A DNA stretch of 64,000 nt from Spirulina major PCC 6313 (GCF_001890765.1 NZ_KV878783.1:1944695-2008694), one strand, 5' to 3'; positions 16,992 through 25,812 are shown, counted from the stretch's first letter. Notes: generated by a model from the letters alone, not told the origin. Translations and numbers: made by a program.

Positions 16992-17092
16992 AATGCAACA
17001 ATCTAAAAAAATTTAGCGTCGATGATGGGTCGCGGGTTTAAACTGGGTATCTTACACACATGAAGCTAGCCAGCGTTGAGGCAAAACGTCCT

Positions 17093-17695
17093 ATGAAACC
17101 AGAATTTCAGGCCAAATTTTTACAATATCTCAATAGCACCCGCAAGGAAGATGAGGGTTTCACCCTGATCGAACTGCTCGTTGTGATCATCATCATCGGT
17201 ATTCTTGCTGCGATCGCGCTGCCCTCCCTCCTGGGTCAAGCCAACAAAGCCAAACAATCAGAAGCCCGCAATAACGTCGGCGCTATGATGCGGGGTCAAC
17301 AGGCTGCGTTTCTTGAAAACCAAGGATTCACAAGCAGTGTTGAAGCCCTTGGTTTAGGTATTCAAACCCAAACAGTTAACTATCAGTACAGGATGGTGAC
17401 TGGGGGTACTATTCAAGTTGCAGGTGCAACTATCGGTTCCCAGGCAGTTCGGGTCTATGCCACTCCAATTAAGCCTGCTTTGAAATCCTATGTTGGTATT
17501 GTAGCCACCCTCTATGCCGGTACAGGTAACCAATCAGGAGAGTCCACAACATCTGCAAAACTTTGCGAAACAATCAAAACAGGTTCACCTCCTGTGGCCA
17601 GCTTACCAGCACCTGGTGGTACTGGTCCTCAAGAGTTAGATTGTGCTAAGCTGCCTGATGTTGAGAGCGCTGGCTGGAAAGACTTAGGTAGCTAA
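17093..17695 (+). CDS. pilA: Type IV pilin (PilA-like major or minor pilin)
   Basis: A 200-residue prepilin. The leader is long and basic (MKPEFQAKFLQYL onward), cut by prepilin peptidase at DEG before FTLIELLVVIIIIGILA, with Glu at mature position 5. The hydrophobic alpha1 helix continues into LPSLLGQANKAKQSEARNN, typical of cyanobacterial PilA. The globular part ends with two cysteines (KLCETIK, LDCAKLP) that could form the D-region disulphide. ATG 17093 matches the family start; an ATG 33 bases upstream is less likely. A perfect palindromic terminator follows the gene. Confidence 0.9.
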   Translation: MKPEFQAKFLQYLNSTRKEDEGFTLIELLVVIIIIGILAAIALPSLLGQANKAKQSEARNNVGAMMRGQQAAFLENQGFTSSVEALGLGIQTQTVNYQYRMVTGGTIQVAGATIGSQAVRVYATPIKPALKSYVGIVATLYAGTGNQSGESTTSAKLCETIKTGSPPVASLPAPGGTGPQELDCAKLPDVESAGWKDLGS

Positions 17696-17734
17696 GTTAA
17701 CGCTGAACTGTTAGCTGCTAACGTTTAAATATTT

Positions 17735-17780
17735 TTTAAAAACAAAGATGAGTTGCTAGCAACTCATCTTTGTTTTTAAA
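17735..17780 (+). terminator. 46-bp perfect palindrome, rho-independent terminator of the pilin gene
   Basis: The arms TTTAAAAACAAAGATGAGTTGCT (17735-17757, 23 nt) and their exact complement (17758-17780) meet with no spacer. The RNA hairpin ends in a T-rich strand (TTTGTTTTTAAA). It lies 40 bases after the pilin stop and 30 before the next gene, and could stop or attenuate read-through into it. Because it is symmetric it works on both strands. Confidence 0.85.
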
Positions 17781-17809
17781 GGCTCTGGAAATAACCTTGT
17801 GAACCTATT

Positions 17810-20038
17810 ATGTCTCTTGATCATCCTCACAGCCTCTATCGCAGCGGTCAATACGCCGAAGCTGTTCAACAGTATGAAACCGCTATTCAAGAGAATGTGG
17901 ACTGTAAAGAGAATTACTGGTACTTAGGAATCGTACTGTTGTTGGGGGGACAACACGAAGAAGCTCAGGCAACATGGTTAATGGCAATGTTTGGAGGTGA
18001 GGATTATGAAATCGAGCAATGGCAACATGAATTACTAGATATTCTCAAGCATGAAGCCTTCTTTCAAGAAATCAATGTTGATGTTAACCATGGATTAATT
18101 ATTCGAGAGAAAATTCAAGAGCTGTTTCCAGATCTACTAGATAATAACCTCCAGGTTCTGCGCCTCCATCTACAGCGCAAGACTTACCAGAGAGAACAGC
18201 TAGAAGCGGCTAATTTAATCGAACTTATTCAACACCATGCTGAACCCTTCGATCATTTGCTATTCATGGTAGTGATCCAGGAACTATTGAACATTGATCC
18301 GACCCATGAACCACTCTTAGAGTTAATTCAACTCAGTATTCCTTTCTTTGAACAATCTTCGCATCAGCTTGACTATATCAATCTTCTGGGACAAGCAGCT
18401 AAAAATATTGGCTATATTCAATATCAGCCCGAAATTGCTGCCGCAATTTGTGAAGCGGCCCTACAACTTGATCCAACCAATACCGAACTAACAGCCTCAC
18501 GCGCCGAATTTTATCAAAATGGTGACCAATACTATAAAGGAATTGAAGCAGCCAAAAAACATCTCGCGCTAGTAACATCCTTAGCCGATCGCATTGATGC
18601 TATGAAGCTTGTATTGAAGTCGTTAGTGATCACGGGGGGACGCTGGGACGAAAGTACAGCGGTTTTTCAAGAGCAACAGACATTATTTGAGAAATTTGTT
18701 AGGATTCAGCCTCAAGATTTAAGCCTCGAACAAGTGTCCCGACTATTTAATAGCTATTTCTTTGCTCCCTATTTTCATGACCAACCAGAACAAACCCACC
18801 ATATTCAACAGCAAATCACCCAAATTTGCGCCGAAAATACCGCCCGCCACACTCCCCAACGCCAAGCCCGCTTCCGCCAAGGCCACCGCGATCGCCTCTC
18901 CACTCGTCCGGCTGATCGCAAGCTGAGAATTGGCTATCTTTCCTTTTGTTTGCGACGGCATTCGGTAGGCTGGTTGGCACGGGCGTTATTTCAACATAGC
19001 GATCGCGAAAAATATGACACTTACGCCTATTTGGTCACGATGCCAGAGCACCAAGAATCCCTACAAGATTGGTATATTTCCCAAGTGAATGGTGCTTTCA
19101 AATCAACGAATGTGGCCAGTTTAGCCGATGCGATTTTTGAGGATGAAATTGATATTTTAATCGAACTGGATAGCATTACTGTAGACACAACTTGTAGTGT
19201 GGTGATCTTGAAGCCTGCGCCGATTCAGGTGACATGGTTGGGGTGGGATGCGTCGGGGATTCCGACGATTGATTATTTCATTGCCGATGATTATGTGTTG
19301 CCCGATGATGCCCAGGATTACTATCAGGAAAAAATTGTGCGGCTGCCCAATAGTTATATTGCCTGCGATGGGTTTGAGGTGGGCTTGCCGACCCTGCGCC
19401 GGGAAGATTTAGACATACCGACGGAGGCGATCACATTCTATAGCGTCCAAAAAGGCTATAAACGCCACCCCGACACGATGCGTTTTCAGTTGGAAATTAT
19501 TAAAAATGTTCCCGGTAGTTACTTTTTAATCAAAGGCTCCAACGATACGGAAGATATGGAAAAGGCATTTTTGGCCCTCGCGGATGTGGTGGGGGTGGAG
19601 CGCGATCGCCTCAAATTCCTCGGTGTGGACTTAGCCGAAGCCAACCACCGCGCCAATATGGCGATCGCCGATATCATCCTCGACACCTACCCCTACAACG
19701 GCGCAACCACCACCATGGAAACCCTCTGGATGGGCATCCCCCTCGTCACCCGCGTCGGCCAACAGTTCGCCGCCCGCAACAGCTACACCATGATGCTCAA
19801 CGCCGGAATCACCGAAGGCATCGCCCACAGCGCCGCCGACTATGTGGATTGGGGGGTGAAGTTGGGCACGGATGCCGAATTACGTCAGCAGGTGATGTTG
19901 AAATTACGGGCAGCGCGGCGATCGGCTCCTCTCTGGAACGGTCGGCAATTTGCCCGCAATATGGAAGCCGCCTACGACCAAATGTGGGCCGACTATGTAG
20001 CGGCTAATTTGCCAGAGTCCGATCGAGAAAGTGGTTGA
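17810..20038 (+). CDS. SPINDLY-type O-linked N-acetylglucosamine transferase family protein
   Basis: A 742-residue protein. The first half (about 1-340) is helical with TPR-like segments (HSLYRSGQYAEAVQQYETAI). The second half (about 350-735) is a GT41 O-GlcNAc-transferase-like domain with RKLRIGYLSFCLRRHSVGWL, QVTWLGWDASGIPTIDYFIAD, FYSVQKGYKRHPDTM and DTYPYNGATTTMETLWMG, the UDP-sugar-binding region. Bacterial relatives glycosylate proteins, often surface ones. The neighbouring pilin is a natural candidate substrate, by inference only. The first half is AT-rich without HIP1 sites while the second is GC-rich with many, hinting at a mosaic origin. Confidence 0.85.
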   Translation: MSLDHPHSLYRSGQYAEAVQQYETAIQENVDCKENYWYLGIVLLLGGQHEEAQATWLMAMFGGEDYEIEQWQHELLDILKHEAFFQEINVDVNHGLIIREKIQELFPDLLDNNLQVLRLHLQRKTYQREQLEAANLIELIQHHAEPFDHLLFMVVIQELLNIDPTHEPLLELIQLSIPFFEQSSHQLDYINLLGQAAKNIGYIQYQPEIAAAICEAALQLDPTNTELTASRAEFYQNGDQYYKGIEAAKKHLALVTSLADRIDAMKLVLKSLVITGGRWDESTAVFQEQQTLFEKFVRIQPQDLSLEQVSRLFNSYFFAPYFHDQPEQTHHIQQQITQICAENTARHTPQRQARFRQGHRDRLSTRPADRKLRIGYLSFCLRRHSVGWLARALFQHSDREKYDTYAYLVTMPEHQESLQDWYISQVNGAFKSTNVASLADAIFEDEIDILIELDSITVDTTCSVVILKPAPIQVTWLGWDASGIPTIDYFIADDYVLPDDAQDYYQEKIVRLPNSYIACDGFEVGLPTLRREDLDIPTEAITFYSVQKGYKRHPDTMRFQLEIIKNVPGSYFLIKGSNDTEDMEKAFLALADVVGVERDRLKFLGVDLAEANHRANMAIADIILDTYPYNGATTTMETLWMGIPLVTRVGQQFAARNSYTMMLNAGITEGIAHSAADYVDWGVKLGTDAELRQQVMLKLRAARRSAPLWNGRQFARNMEAAYDQMWADYVAANLPESDRESG

Positions 20039-20156
20039 GGATCGGCATCTTTTCGCGCTCTAATCCGTCATCATGAATATCAATCAGCCCTAGGGGTTTT
20101 CCTGTCTAGCTGACGCTGATGGCTATCTTTTTTTAAATTGGTTGAGGTTTTTTGTT

Positions 20157-20729
20157 ATGGCGTTCTCCTCCCTGCGGACTGTGGTGCAATCGGCGAGTCT
20201 TGCGATGGTTGTCACCCTGGCGACCTTCCTACCCAGCACGGCCGCCTATGCTGCTAAGGATATTGTTTTGACCTACGGCTTTCTGCGCCATTCGATCCCA
20301 GTGTCAGAGATTACCCGCTTTGCGGAAACGGGGAAACAATCCCCCTCCTTGGGATTATTGGTGAGCTTGAGCCAACAAGACCCCGCCCTGCTCCGGGAGG
20401 CTCTGAATCGGACTGTGCCGGTGAATTATCTTGTGCTGCAAGGCGCGTTGAACAGTTCCCACGGGGATAGTATCTTGGCGGAAGCGGGCCAGGTGGTTCA
20501 CCCGGATAGCCGCGAGGAAAGTGTGCCAGCGTTGCGGGCGGCGATCGCTACCTCAGCCCAAGATAATCGAGTGTCCCTGTTAGAATTTTTTGAAAATTAT
20601 CCCACCGACACGATGTATGTGGATGGCGAAAAATTGATGGAGGCGGTGCAGCGGGCGCGTCCGATGATTGAAGCGGCGGGCGACGGGATTGAAACCGTTG
20701 AAGATGTACTCGGAGCTTTGGGGTTCTAA
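20157..20729 (+). CDS. Secreted DUF1400-domain protein
   Basis: A 190-residue protein with an N-terminal signal peptide (VVQSASLAMVVTLATFLPSTAAYA, cleavage after AYA). The mature part begins AKDIVLTYGFLRHSIPVSEI, which matches the DUF1400 domain found N-terminal to alpha/beta hydrolases in cyanobacteria. No hydrolase domain follows here, so this is a stand-alone DUF1400 protein, probably periplasmic or lumenal. ATG 20157 has GAGG about 10 bases upstream. Confidence 0.75.
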   Translation: MAFSSLRTVVQSASLAMVVTLATFLPSTAAYAAKDIVLTYGFLRHSIPVSEITRFAETGKQSPSLGLLVSLSQQDPALLREALNRTVPVNYLVLQGALNSSHGDSILAEAGQVVHPDSREESVPALRAAIATSAQDNRVSLLEFFENYPTDTMYVDGEKLMEAVQRARPMIEAAGDGIETVEDVLGALGF

Positions 20730-20757
20730 CCCATGGGGAGCATCCCACTTTGGCACA

Positions 20758-20870
20758 TCTAGATTGTATAGTCCTCATCCCCCAACTCCTTCTCTCAAGA
20801 AGGGGGAAGGGGAGACGGATTCAGAAATTCCTCGCCCTGCTTGGGAGAGGAATTTAGGGTGAGGGGTTGC
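20758..20870. repeat. Degenerate dispersed repeat between DUF1400 and acyP genes
   Basis: The stretch CCTCATCCCCCAACTCCTTC, followed by AAGAAGGGGGAAGGGG and then GAGGAATTTAGGGTGAGGGG, has the CCCTCA...TGAGGG architecture of small dispersed cyanobacterial intergenic elements. TCCTC/GAGGA and CCCTCA/TGAGGG can pair imperfectly. No gene is seen in the 300-base gap, and no clear promoter can be named. Confidence 0.5.
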
Positions 20871-21032
20871 GTAACTGGGATGTTCCCAAGCAATGGGTGT
20901 GCAGGCTGATGCGATCGCAGTGGAACCGGCAATGACCCGAAGATTTTTTGAAAGCCGCCCATGATACCGTACCGTAGATCTGAGAATAGCCCTGTGGCTG
21001 TGAATCTATCCCTAAAATTGCCTCAAATGCTC

Positions 21033-21326
21033 ATGAATTATTCATCCCAACCCTCTGTTGTCCATGCCCATGTTTGGATTTCTGGCAAAGTGCAGGGGGT
21101 TGGCTATCGCTTCGCCACAGTGGCACGGGCACAGCAAGCAGGCATCCGGGGCTGGGTACGCAATCTTGACGATCGCCGGGTTGAAGCGATTTTTGAGGGG
21201 CCCAAGGTAAGGGTGGAAAAAATGGTGGATTGGTGTCATTCTGGGTCAGATGCTGCCATTGTTCAGCGGGTAGAAGTTGAATATCGGGCGGTGCAAGGGT
21301 TTAAGACGTTTGAGGTGCGCTATTGA
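21033..21326 (+). CDS. acyP: Acylphosphatase
   Basis: A 97-residue acylphosphatase, which hydrolyses acyl phosphates such as acetyl phosphate or 1,3-bisphosphoglycerate. The phosphate-binding loop GKVQGVGYRFATVARAQQ carries the catalytic Arg, and IRGWVRNLDDRRVEAIFEG the catalytic Asn. The ATG giving MNYSSQPSVVHAHVWISGKV was chosen, since upstream in-frame starts add unrelated residues. A cysteine in MVDWCHSG is not part of the active site. Confidence 0.92.
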   Translation: MNYSSQPSVVHAHVWISGKVQGVGYRFATVARAQQAGIRGWVRNLDDRRVEAIFEGPKVRVEKMVDWCHSGSDAAIVQRVEVEYRAVQGFKTFEVRY

Positions 21327-21394
21327 AGGTGGGATTTAGCCAGAGTTGAGCACTGCTGTGAGGAATTGACGGCAATTGTGTCAAAATGTAAAGC

Positions 21395-22306
21395 GTGTGG
21401 ATCACTTCTTCGACTCAACAAGCACTAACCCCCACTGCCCTCGCCCTCGGCAACTTCGACGGCGTTCACCGAGGGCATCAGACCGTGATGGCCCCCATCG
21501 CTCGCCCGCAATTAGGCGAAAGCCCCCTGGTGTCTACGGTGGTGACCTTCGACCCCCATCCCCGCGAGTTTTTTTCCGGCGATCGCCGCCCCCTCCTTAC
21601 CCCCTTAGCGGAAAAAGTCCAGCAGCTAGAAGCCTTTGGGATTGAGCAATTGGTGCTGTTGCCCTTTACGGCGGCATTGGCGCGGATGACTCCCCAGGCA
21701 TTTGTAGACGAGATTTTAATCGCCCAACTCCAGGCCCAACGGGTTAGCGTCGGGGCGGATTTTTGTTTTGGGCGCGATCGCAGCGGTACGGCAACGGCCT
21801 TGCAAGCGATCGCTGCCGCCTCTGGTTGTGAAGTGTTGATCACACCCCTCCATTGTCACGACACTGAACGGGTGAGTAGTTCCGGAATTCGTCAGGCCTT
21901 GGCGGCGGGGGATGTGGCGATCGCCGCTGCGGCCCTCGGTCGCCCCTACACCCTGAACGGCGTAGTCGTCCAAGGCCAACAACTGGGCCGCACCATCGGC
22001 TTCCCCACCGCCAACTTGCAGGTTCCCGACCATAAGCTGCTGCCGCGCCACGGTGTCTATCGGGTGCGGGTGTCCAGTGCGGCGGGTCTGAGGAACCTAA
22101 CCGGCGTGATGAATATCGGCTGTCGTCCCACGGTCTCCGGAACCAAGCCGACGATTGAAGTGCATTTACTCGATTGGTCGGGGAATCTCTACGGCGAAAC
22201 CCTCGCGATCGCGATCGAAAAATTCATCCGCCCTGAACAAAAGTTTCCCTCTCTCGATGCCCTCAAAGCGCAAATTGCAGCCGACTGCCAAGGGGCCCGG
22301 GTCTAA
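21395..22306 (+). CDS. ribF: Bifunctional riboflavin kinase / FMN adenylyltransferase
   Basis: A 303-residue RibF that makes FMN and then FAD from riboflavin. The N-terminal nucleotidyltransferase domain (about 15-170) has ALALGNFDGVHRGHQTVM and, later, the SSSGIR-like motif VSSSGIRQALAAGDV. The C-terminal flavokinase domain (about 180-300) has LNGVVVQGQQLGRTIGFPTA and GVMNIGCRPTV. The start is GTG. It lies close behind acyP. Confidence 0.94.
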   Translation: MWITSSTQQALTPTALALGNFDGVHRGHQTVMAPIARPQLGESPLVSTVVTFDPHPREFFSGDRRPLLTPLAEKVQQLEAFGIEQLVLLPFTAALARMTPQAFVDEILIAQLQAQRVSVGADFCFGRDRSGTATALQAIAAASGCEVLITPLHCHDTERVSSSGIRQALAAGDVAIAAAALGRPYTLNGVVVQGQQLGRTIGFPTANLQVPDHKLLPRHGVYRVRVSSAAGLRNLTGVMNIGCRPTVSGTKPTIEVHLLDWSGNLYGETLAIAIEKFIRPEQKFPSLDALKAQIAADCQGARV

Positions 22307-22398
22307 AAGCGGACAGAGACAAGCCTGAGCGGCCAGAAATTGGCGAAAACGTCCGTGTAGTTGTGCAAATCTTGCCCTGAACCCCTAAAATCCAAACC

Positions 22399-23328
22399 AT
22401 GATTAGTCCTCCCTCTTCCGCTATGAGCGATCGCATCACCCGTCTTACCGAATCCCTCGCCCGCGTCATTGTCGGCAAAGATCACGCCATTCGCCTCGTG
22501 CTCACTGCCCTGATCAGCGGCGGCCATGCCCTCCTTGAAGATGTGCCCGGTGTGGGGAAAACTCTGCTCGCAAAATCCTTAGCGCGATCGATTAACGGCA
22601 AATTCCAGCGCATCCAATGCACCCCCGACCTGCTCCCCTCCGATGTGACGGGAACCAATATTTGGAACCCCAGCAGCCGCGAATTTGAATTTCTAGCGGG
22701 CCCCGCCTTCGCCAACATCCTCCTCGCCGACGAGATCAACCGAGCCACCCCCCGCACCCAATCCGCCCTCTTAGAGGTGATGGAAGAGGCCCAAGTCACG
22801 ATCGACGGGGTGGCTCTCACCGTCCCCGCGCCCTTTTTCGTGATCGCCACCCAAAACCCCATCGAATACCAAGGCACATTCCCCCTCCCCGAAGCCCAGA
22901 TGGATCGCTTTACCCTCTCCCTGTCCTTGGGCTATCCCACGGAATCCGAAGAACTGGTGATGTTGCAGCGTCATCAAACCATGAGCATGACAACCCTCGA
23001 ACCCTGCATCACCACCGAAGAAGTGCTCGAACTCCAAGCCCAAGCGCGTCAAGTCGCCGTGACTCCGGCGCTGCAACAGTATATTCTGAGGTTAGTACGA
23101 GCCTCGCGATCGGATGCAGAGGTGGTTTTGGGGGTGAGTCCGCGTGGAACGGTGGCCCTCCAACGTGCGGCCCAGGCCTATGCCTTAATTGATCGGCGCG
23201 ACTATACGCTACCGGATGATGTCAAGGTGTTAGCGCCCTATGTATTAGCCCATCGGATGATTCCGGCGGGTGGAAAGCAGGCTAAGGTGATTATTGAACG
23301 ATTGTTAGATACTGTGCCGGTGGATTGA
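22399..23328 (+). CDS. MoxR-type AAA+ ATPase
   Basis: A 309-residue MoxR-family AAA+ protein. Walker A is LLEDVPGVGKTLLAKSLA, Walker B with sensor region ILLADEINRATPRTQSALLE, then VIATQNPIEYQGTFPLPEAQ, all hallmarks of MoxR. The C-terminal lid carries GVSPRGTVALQRAAQAYAL. MoxR ATPases act as chaperones for protein complexes, often together with DUF58 and von Willebrand-type proteins, but none lies here. The stop is one base from the next ATG, so it is cotranscribed with the cytochrome gene and may help assemble a redox protein. Confidence 0.92.
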   Translation: MISPPSSAMSDRITRLTESLARVIVGKDHAIRLVLTALISGGHALLEDVPGVGKTLLAKSLARSINGKFQRIQCTPDLLPSDVTGTNIWNPSSREFEFLAGPAFANILLADEINRATPRTQSALLEVMEEAQVTIDGVALTVPAPFFVIATQNPIEYQGTFPLPEAQMDRFTLSLSLGYPTESEELVMLQRHQTMSMTTLEPCITTEEVLELQAQARQVAVTPALQQYILRLVRASRSDAEVVLGVSPRGTVALQRAAQAYALIDRRDYTLPDDVKVLAPYVLAHRMIPAGGKQAKVIIERLLDTVPVD

Positions 23329-23329
23329 T

Positions 23330-23908
23330 ATGCAAAGAATTCAAGGGATACGGCAATGGTTGGCGGGGGTATTGGTGCTATTTATGGGGGCAGTGTTGGG
23401 GTTGGGGTTAGCGATCGCCCTCCATCCCCAACCCGTCCAAGCTGCGATCGATCCGACCAAATCCGTCGATCCCGTCCCGGCTGAACTGACCCTTAAACGA
23501 GATGTCTATGTAGCCCGCTGCGGCAGTTGCCATGTGGCTGTCCCACCCGCTTTATTGCCCCGTGAGCGATGGGTGGAACTCCTCGAAAACCCGATGCAGC
23601 ATTTTGGCGTGAACCTCCGCCGCAGCCAAGGCAATATCCCCCCGCTGTCTAATATTGACGTGCGCCTGATGTGGGACTACGTGCGCAACTTTTCCCGCCC
23701 CGCCGGGCGAGAAGAAACCCTCCCCTCGACCCTCTCCGCTTCACGATTTTTCCGCGCTCTCCATCCCAAAGTTGGCGACTATTGCCGCCAAAATGAAGCG
23801 TTAAGCTGTCCGCCGACGGTATCGGTGCAAACCTGCGTTCTTTGTCACACCAACGCCCGTGCCTACGACTACCAAACCCTCGCGCCAGTATGGGAGGATG
23901 CCCCTTAA
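23330..23908 (+). CDS. Secreted diheme cytochrome c
   Basis: A 192-residue exported protein. A signal sequence or anchor (VLVLFMGAVLGLGLAIALHP, then VQA) precedes two heme-binding motifs, CGSCH at residues 64-68 and CVLCH at 169-173. The domain between has conserved aromatic and proline residues (VPPALLPRERWVELLENPM, the Met possibly an axial ligand). It should be a periplasmic or lumenal diheme electron carrier; partners are unknown. It starts one base after the MoxR stop. An IsrB transposon lies 33 bases downstream. Confidence 0.88.
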   Translation: MQRIQGIRQWLAGVLVLFMGAVLGLGLAIALHPQPVQAAIDPTKSVDPVPAELTLKRDVYVARCGSCHVAVPPALLPRERWVELLENPMQHFGVNLRRSQGNIPPLSNIDVRLMWDYVRNFSRPAGREETLPSTLSASRFFRALHPKVGDYCRQNEALSCPPTVSVQTCVLCHTNARAYDYQTLAPVWEDAP

Positions 23909-23941
23909 TGTCCGATCAAACCCTCAACTGAATTTAGGGTG

Positions 23942-25388
23942 TTCATCAAAAACTCCTTGTGGAAACCCCCACCTCGCACCGCAGGTGGGGGAGGAAACAA
24001 GCGTCAGGCAGCGGGGTTAAATGCCCCACTGACTGACAATCTCTGCGGGCAACTGACCAAAATACCCGTGGCGCGATAGAGTAGCTCAACCTTGGCAGCA
24101 CTAAACTGCCCAATACGCTTCCCAGTGAACTCAGAAACAGAAACTTGCCGAGTTGTATCCCCACTCACATAGCCCACCGAGACGCGACCTGCCATCTCAG
24201 CCCGCACTAGATCGCCCTTCCGGAATCCATGGCGGGTTACTGTGCCCCCATATTTGCGGCGTAGACCCTTTTTACGGGGAACCATGAGGTGCAGTTGCCT
24301 GCGACTGATGGGTGGCCGTTTAATCACCACAAATGGGGCAGATGTGAGCTTAACCTCTCCAAACCAAAGATAACCGTGACTGCGTTTCCGGTGGAAGGGA
24401 CGATACTCGATGAAGTATCCACAGGCTAAAGCGATACCATCTACCGCATGGGTTTGGGGAATTTGTTCTGCTTTGTCCTGAGACTTCTTCAATCCCAGGG
24501 TAGAGCGAAGTTGAGCGGTGCCATTGCCATCCTGCTGCCATCCGTAGCGAGTGTAGACAGGGGCAATCTGCTCCATTTTCTCAATGGCGTAGGCTTGCCC
24601 CACCATGACCGGAGAGAAACCTTGCCCAGATTTTGCTCCCTTTCGACCTGAGGTTAAGTCCACGTCGGCGCGAACTTTCTCGTAGCCAATGGTGGCAATG
24701 GGGAATAGTTGGGACAACTCCTGAACAACTCGAAACTCTAGGTCTCGGTTGGCTCGGATACTGGGGGGCACTTTCTGCTGTTTACGGTTGTTAAATCGCT
24801 TTTGGCGATGATTTCGTAGCTGGAAGGGTAACTCTCGATTAATCCGCCGACTGCGGCGAGAACGCCGTAGCATTCTGCGATGATCCATCCGTTCACGCAC
24901 CTTGGGGTAGGGGAGTTCTAGGTGGGACTGGAATAATGTCGCTTGAGCGGATTGAACGGCAATCCCTGAATAGAGTTTGCCGGGATCGACCCCGACCACG
25001 ATGGGCTGGGTATTACGACCCGATGGCTCCGCTTTCAGGCGCACTGCCTTGATCCGTAGATTGGTTTTCACCCATTGGGCCTTGCCCTGCGCTACCCACT
25101 TTTGAGCGCGACTACTCTTAGTGGGCATGGCAGGAGTACCATCAGGGTTTTGGACTGGGATGCGTTGCATGGAAGATAATTCCAAAACTACAGGTCTCTT
25201 CAGCCAGTGAGTACGGTGTTTCTGGGCTGAACCCACTCCCTGAGATTCCAGGGCCTTACAAATAATCCGATTTAGAGAAGCAACCGGAAGTGTTGCCGTA
25301 CTAACCTTGGTGGCCTATTCGCAGCTACGACCGGGTTATCTCCGGTCACTCCCCCACCTCGGCGGATGCCAGGTGGGGGTCATTGAAG
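23942..25388 (-). mobile_element. IsrB-carrying IS605-like transposon, copy 1
   Basis: The boundaries come from comparing this 1447-bp block with its second copy at 62532-63977: both begin TTCATCAAAAACTCC and end GGTCATTGAAG on the plus strand, after which flanks diverge. Both termini form hairpins with the same 9-bp stem CCCCCACCT/AGGTGGGGG (23966-23974/23983-23991 and 25351-25359/25371-25379), as expected of IS200/IS605 subterminal palindromes. The only protein is an IsrB-like RuvC protein; no TnpA transposase is present, so mobility must come in trans. Confidence 0.88.
24004..25170 (-). CDS. isrB: IsrB: RNA-guided RuvC nickase, IscB relative without HNH
   Basis: A protein of 388 residues from ATG 25170. 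An N-terminal PLMP-like segment (GTPAMPTKSSRAQKWVAQGK, 11-30) precedes RuvC-I (VVGVDPGKLYSGIAV, Asp62), an arginine-rich bridge helix (RRMLRRSRRSRRINREL, about 98-114), RuvC-II (IATIGYEKVRADV, Glu164) and RuvC-III (THAVDGIALACG, His241 and Asp244). Between RuvC-II and RuvC-III there are only about 75 residues with no HNH motif, which separates IsrB from IscB. Family members use an omega-RNA encoded just upstream and nick DNA in the displaced strand (published for IsrB). All RuvC residues are present, so this copy may be active. In-frame codons before ATG 25170 overlap the omega-RNA and are not needed. Confidence 0.88.
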   Translation of the reverse strand: MQRIPVQNPDGTPAMPTKSSRAQKWVAQGKAQWVKTNLRIKAVRLKAEPSGRNTQPIVVGVDPGKLYSGIAVQSAQATLFQSHLELPYPKVRERMDHRRMLRRSRRSRRINRELPFQLRNHRQKRFNNRKQQKVPPSIRANRDLEFRVVQELSQLFPIATIGYEKVRADVDLTSGRKGAKSGQGFSPVMVGQAYAIEKMEQIAPVYTRYGWQQDGNGTAQLRSTLGLKKSQDKAEQIPQTHAVDGIALACGYFIEYRPFHRKRSHGYLWFGEVKLTSAPFVVIKRPPISRRQLHLMVPRKKGLRRKYGGTVTRHGFRKGDLVRAEMAGRVSVGYVSGDTTRQVSVSEFTGKRIGQFSAAKVELLYRATGILVSCPQRLSVSGAFNPAA

Positions 25389-25408
25389 CTCACAATCGTT
25401 TGGTGACA
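25171..25408 (-). ncRNA. Predicted omega-RNA (HEARO) with flank-derived guide, copy 1
   Basis: About 218 bases directly upstream of isrB within the element hold strong stems on the transcribed strand: CCCCCACCT/AGGTGGGGG at the 5' side, GACCGG/CCGGTC (25329-25334/25342-25347) and others towards the start codon. In IscB/IsrB systems the RNA starts outside the element, so the guide is the adjacent flank: on the minus strand TGTCACCAAACGATTGTGAG (complement of 25389-25408). The fold and context match HEARO RNA; exact ends are inferred. Confidence 0.72.
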
Positions 25409-25812
25409 TACTCCAGACAGCAATACAAGTATACGCTTCTGGCTTCTCCCACCTACTGCATCTGTAACGATCTCTAGTTCTAGAGCGTAGGATTCGAGCT
25501 TTTTAGAGTGAGGAAGATGCCCAGCCCCACTTTTTAATTCTCTCTCTCTGCATTAATTACGTTTTTTGCTTTTCCAGAAAACGTATTCCAGCGATGGGTG
25601 TCTACTCTGTGCATTGCCCGAAAGAAAGGCGTAGAAGGGAAATCAGCTCAGCTCAATATTTGCCACGCTCTTCAGTAGACATTCCACTGGAGAACTTGCC
25701 AATTTCACTTCGTTGCTTTGGCGGACTATCCTTCCCGACGTTGACCGCAAGCGGTACAACGCGGGGCTGTCGTCCATAGCTCAAAGGCTGATCAATTCTT
25801 GCAGAGAGGCTT

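Noticed and set aside
24004-25170. Full IscB with HNH nuclease
   Set aside because: No HNH residues occur between RuvC-II and RuvC-III; the gap is only about 75 residues.
24004-25170. TnpB-type protein of IS605
   Set aside because: The PLMP start, the bridge helix and the upstream RNA fit IscB/IsrB; TnpB has a zinc finger and a 3' RNA.
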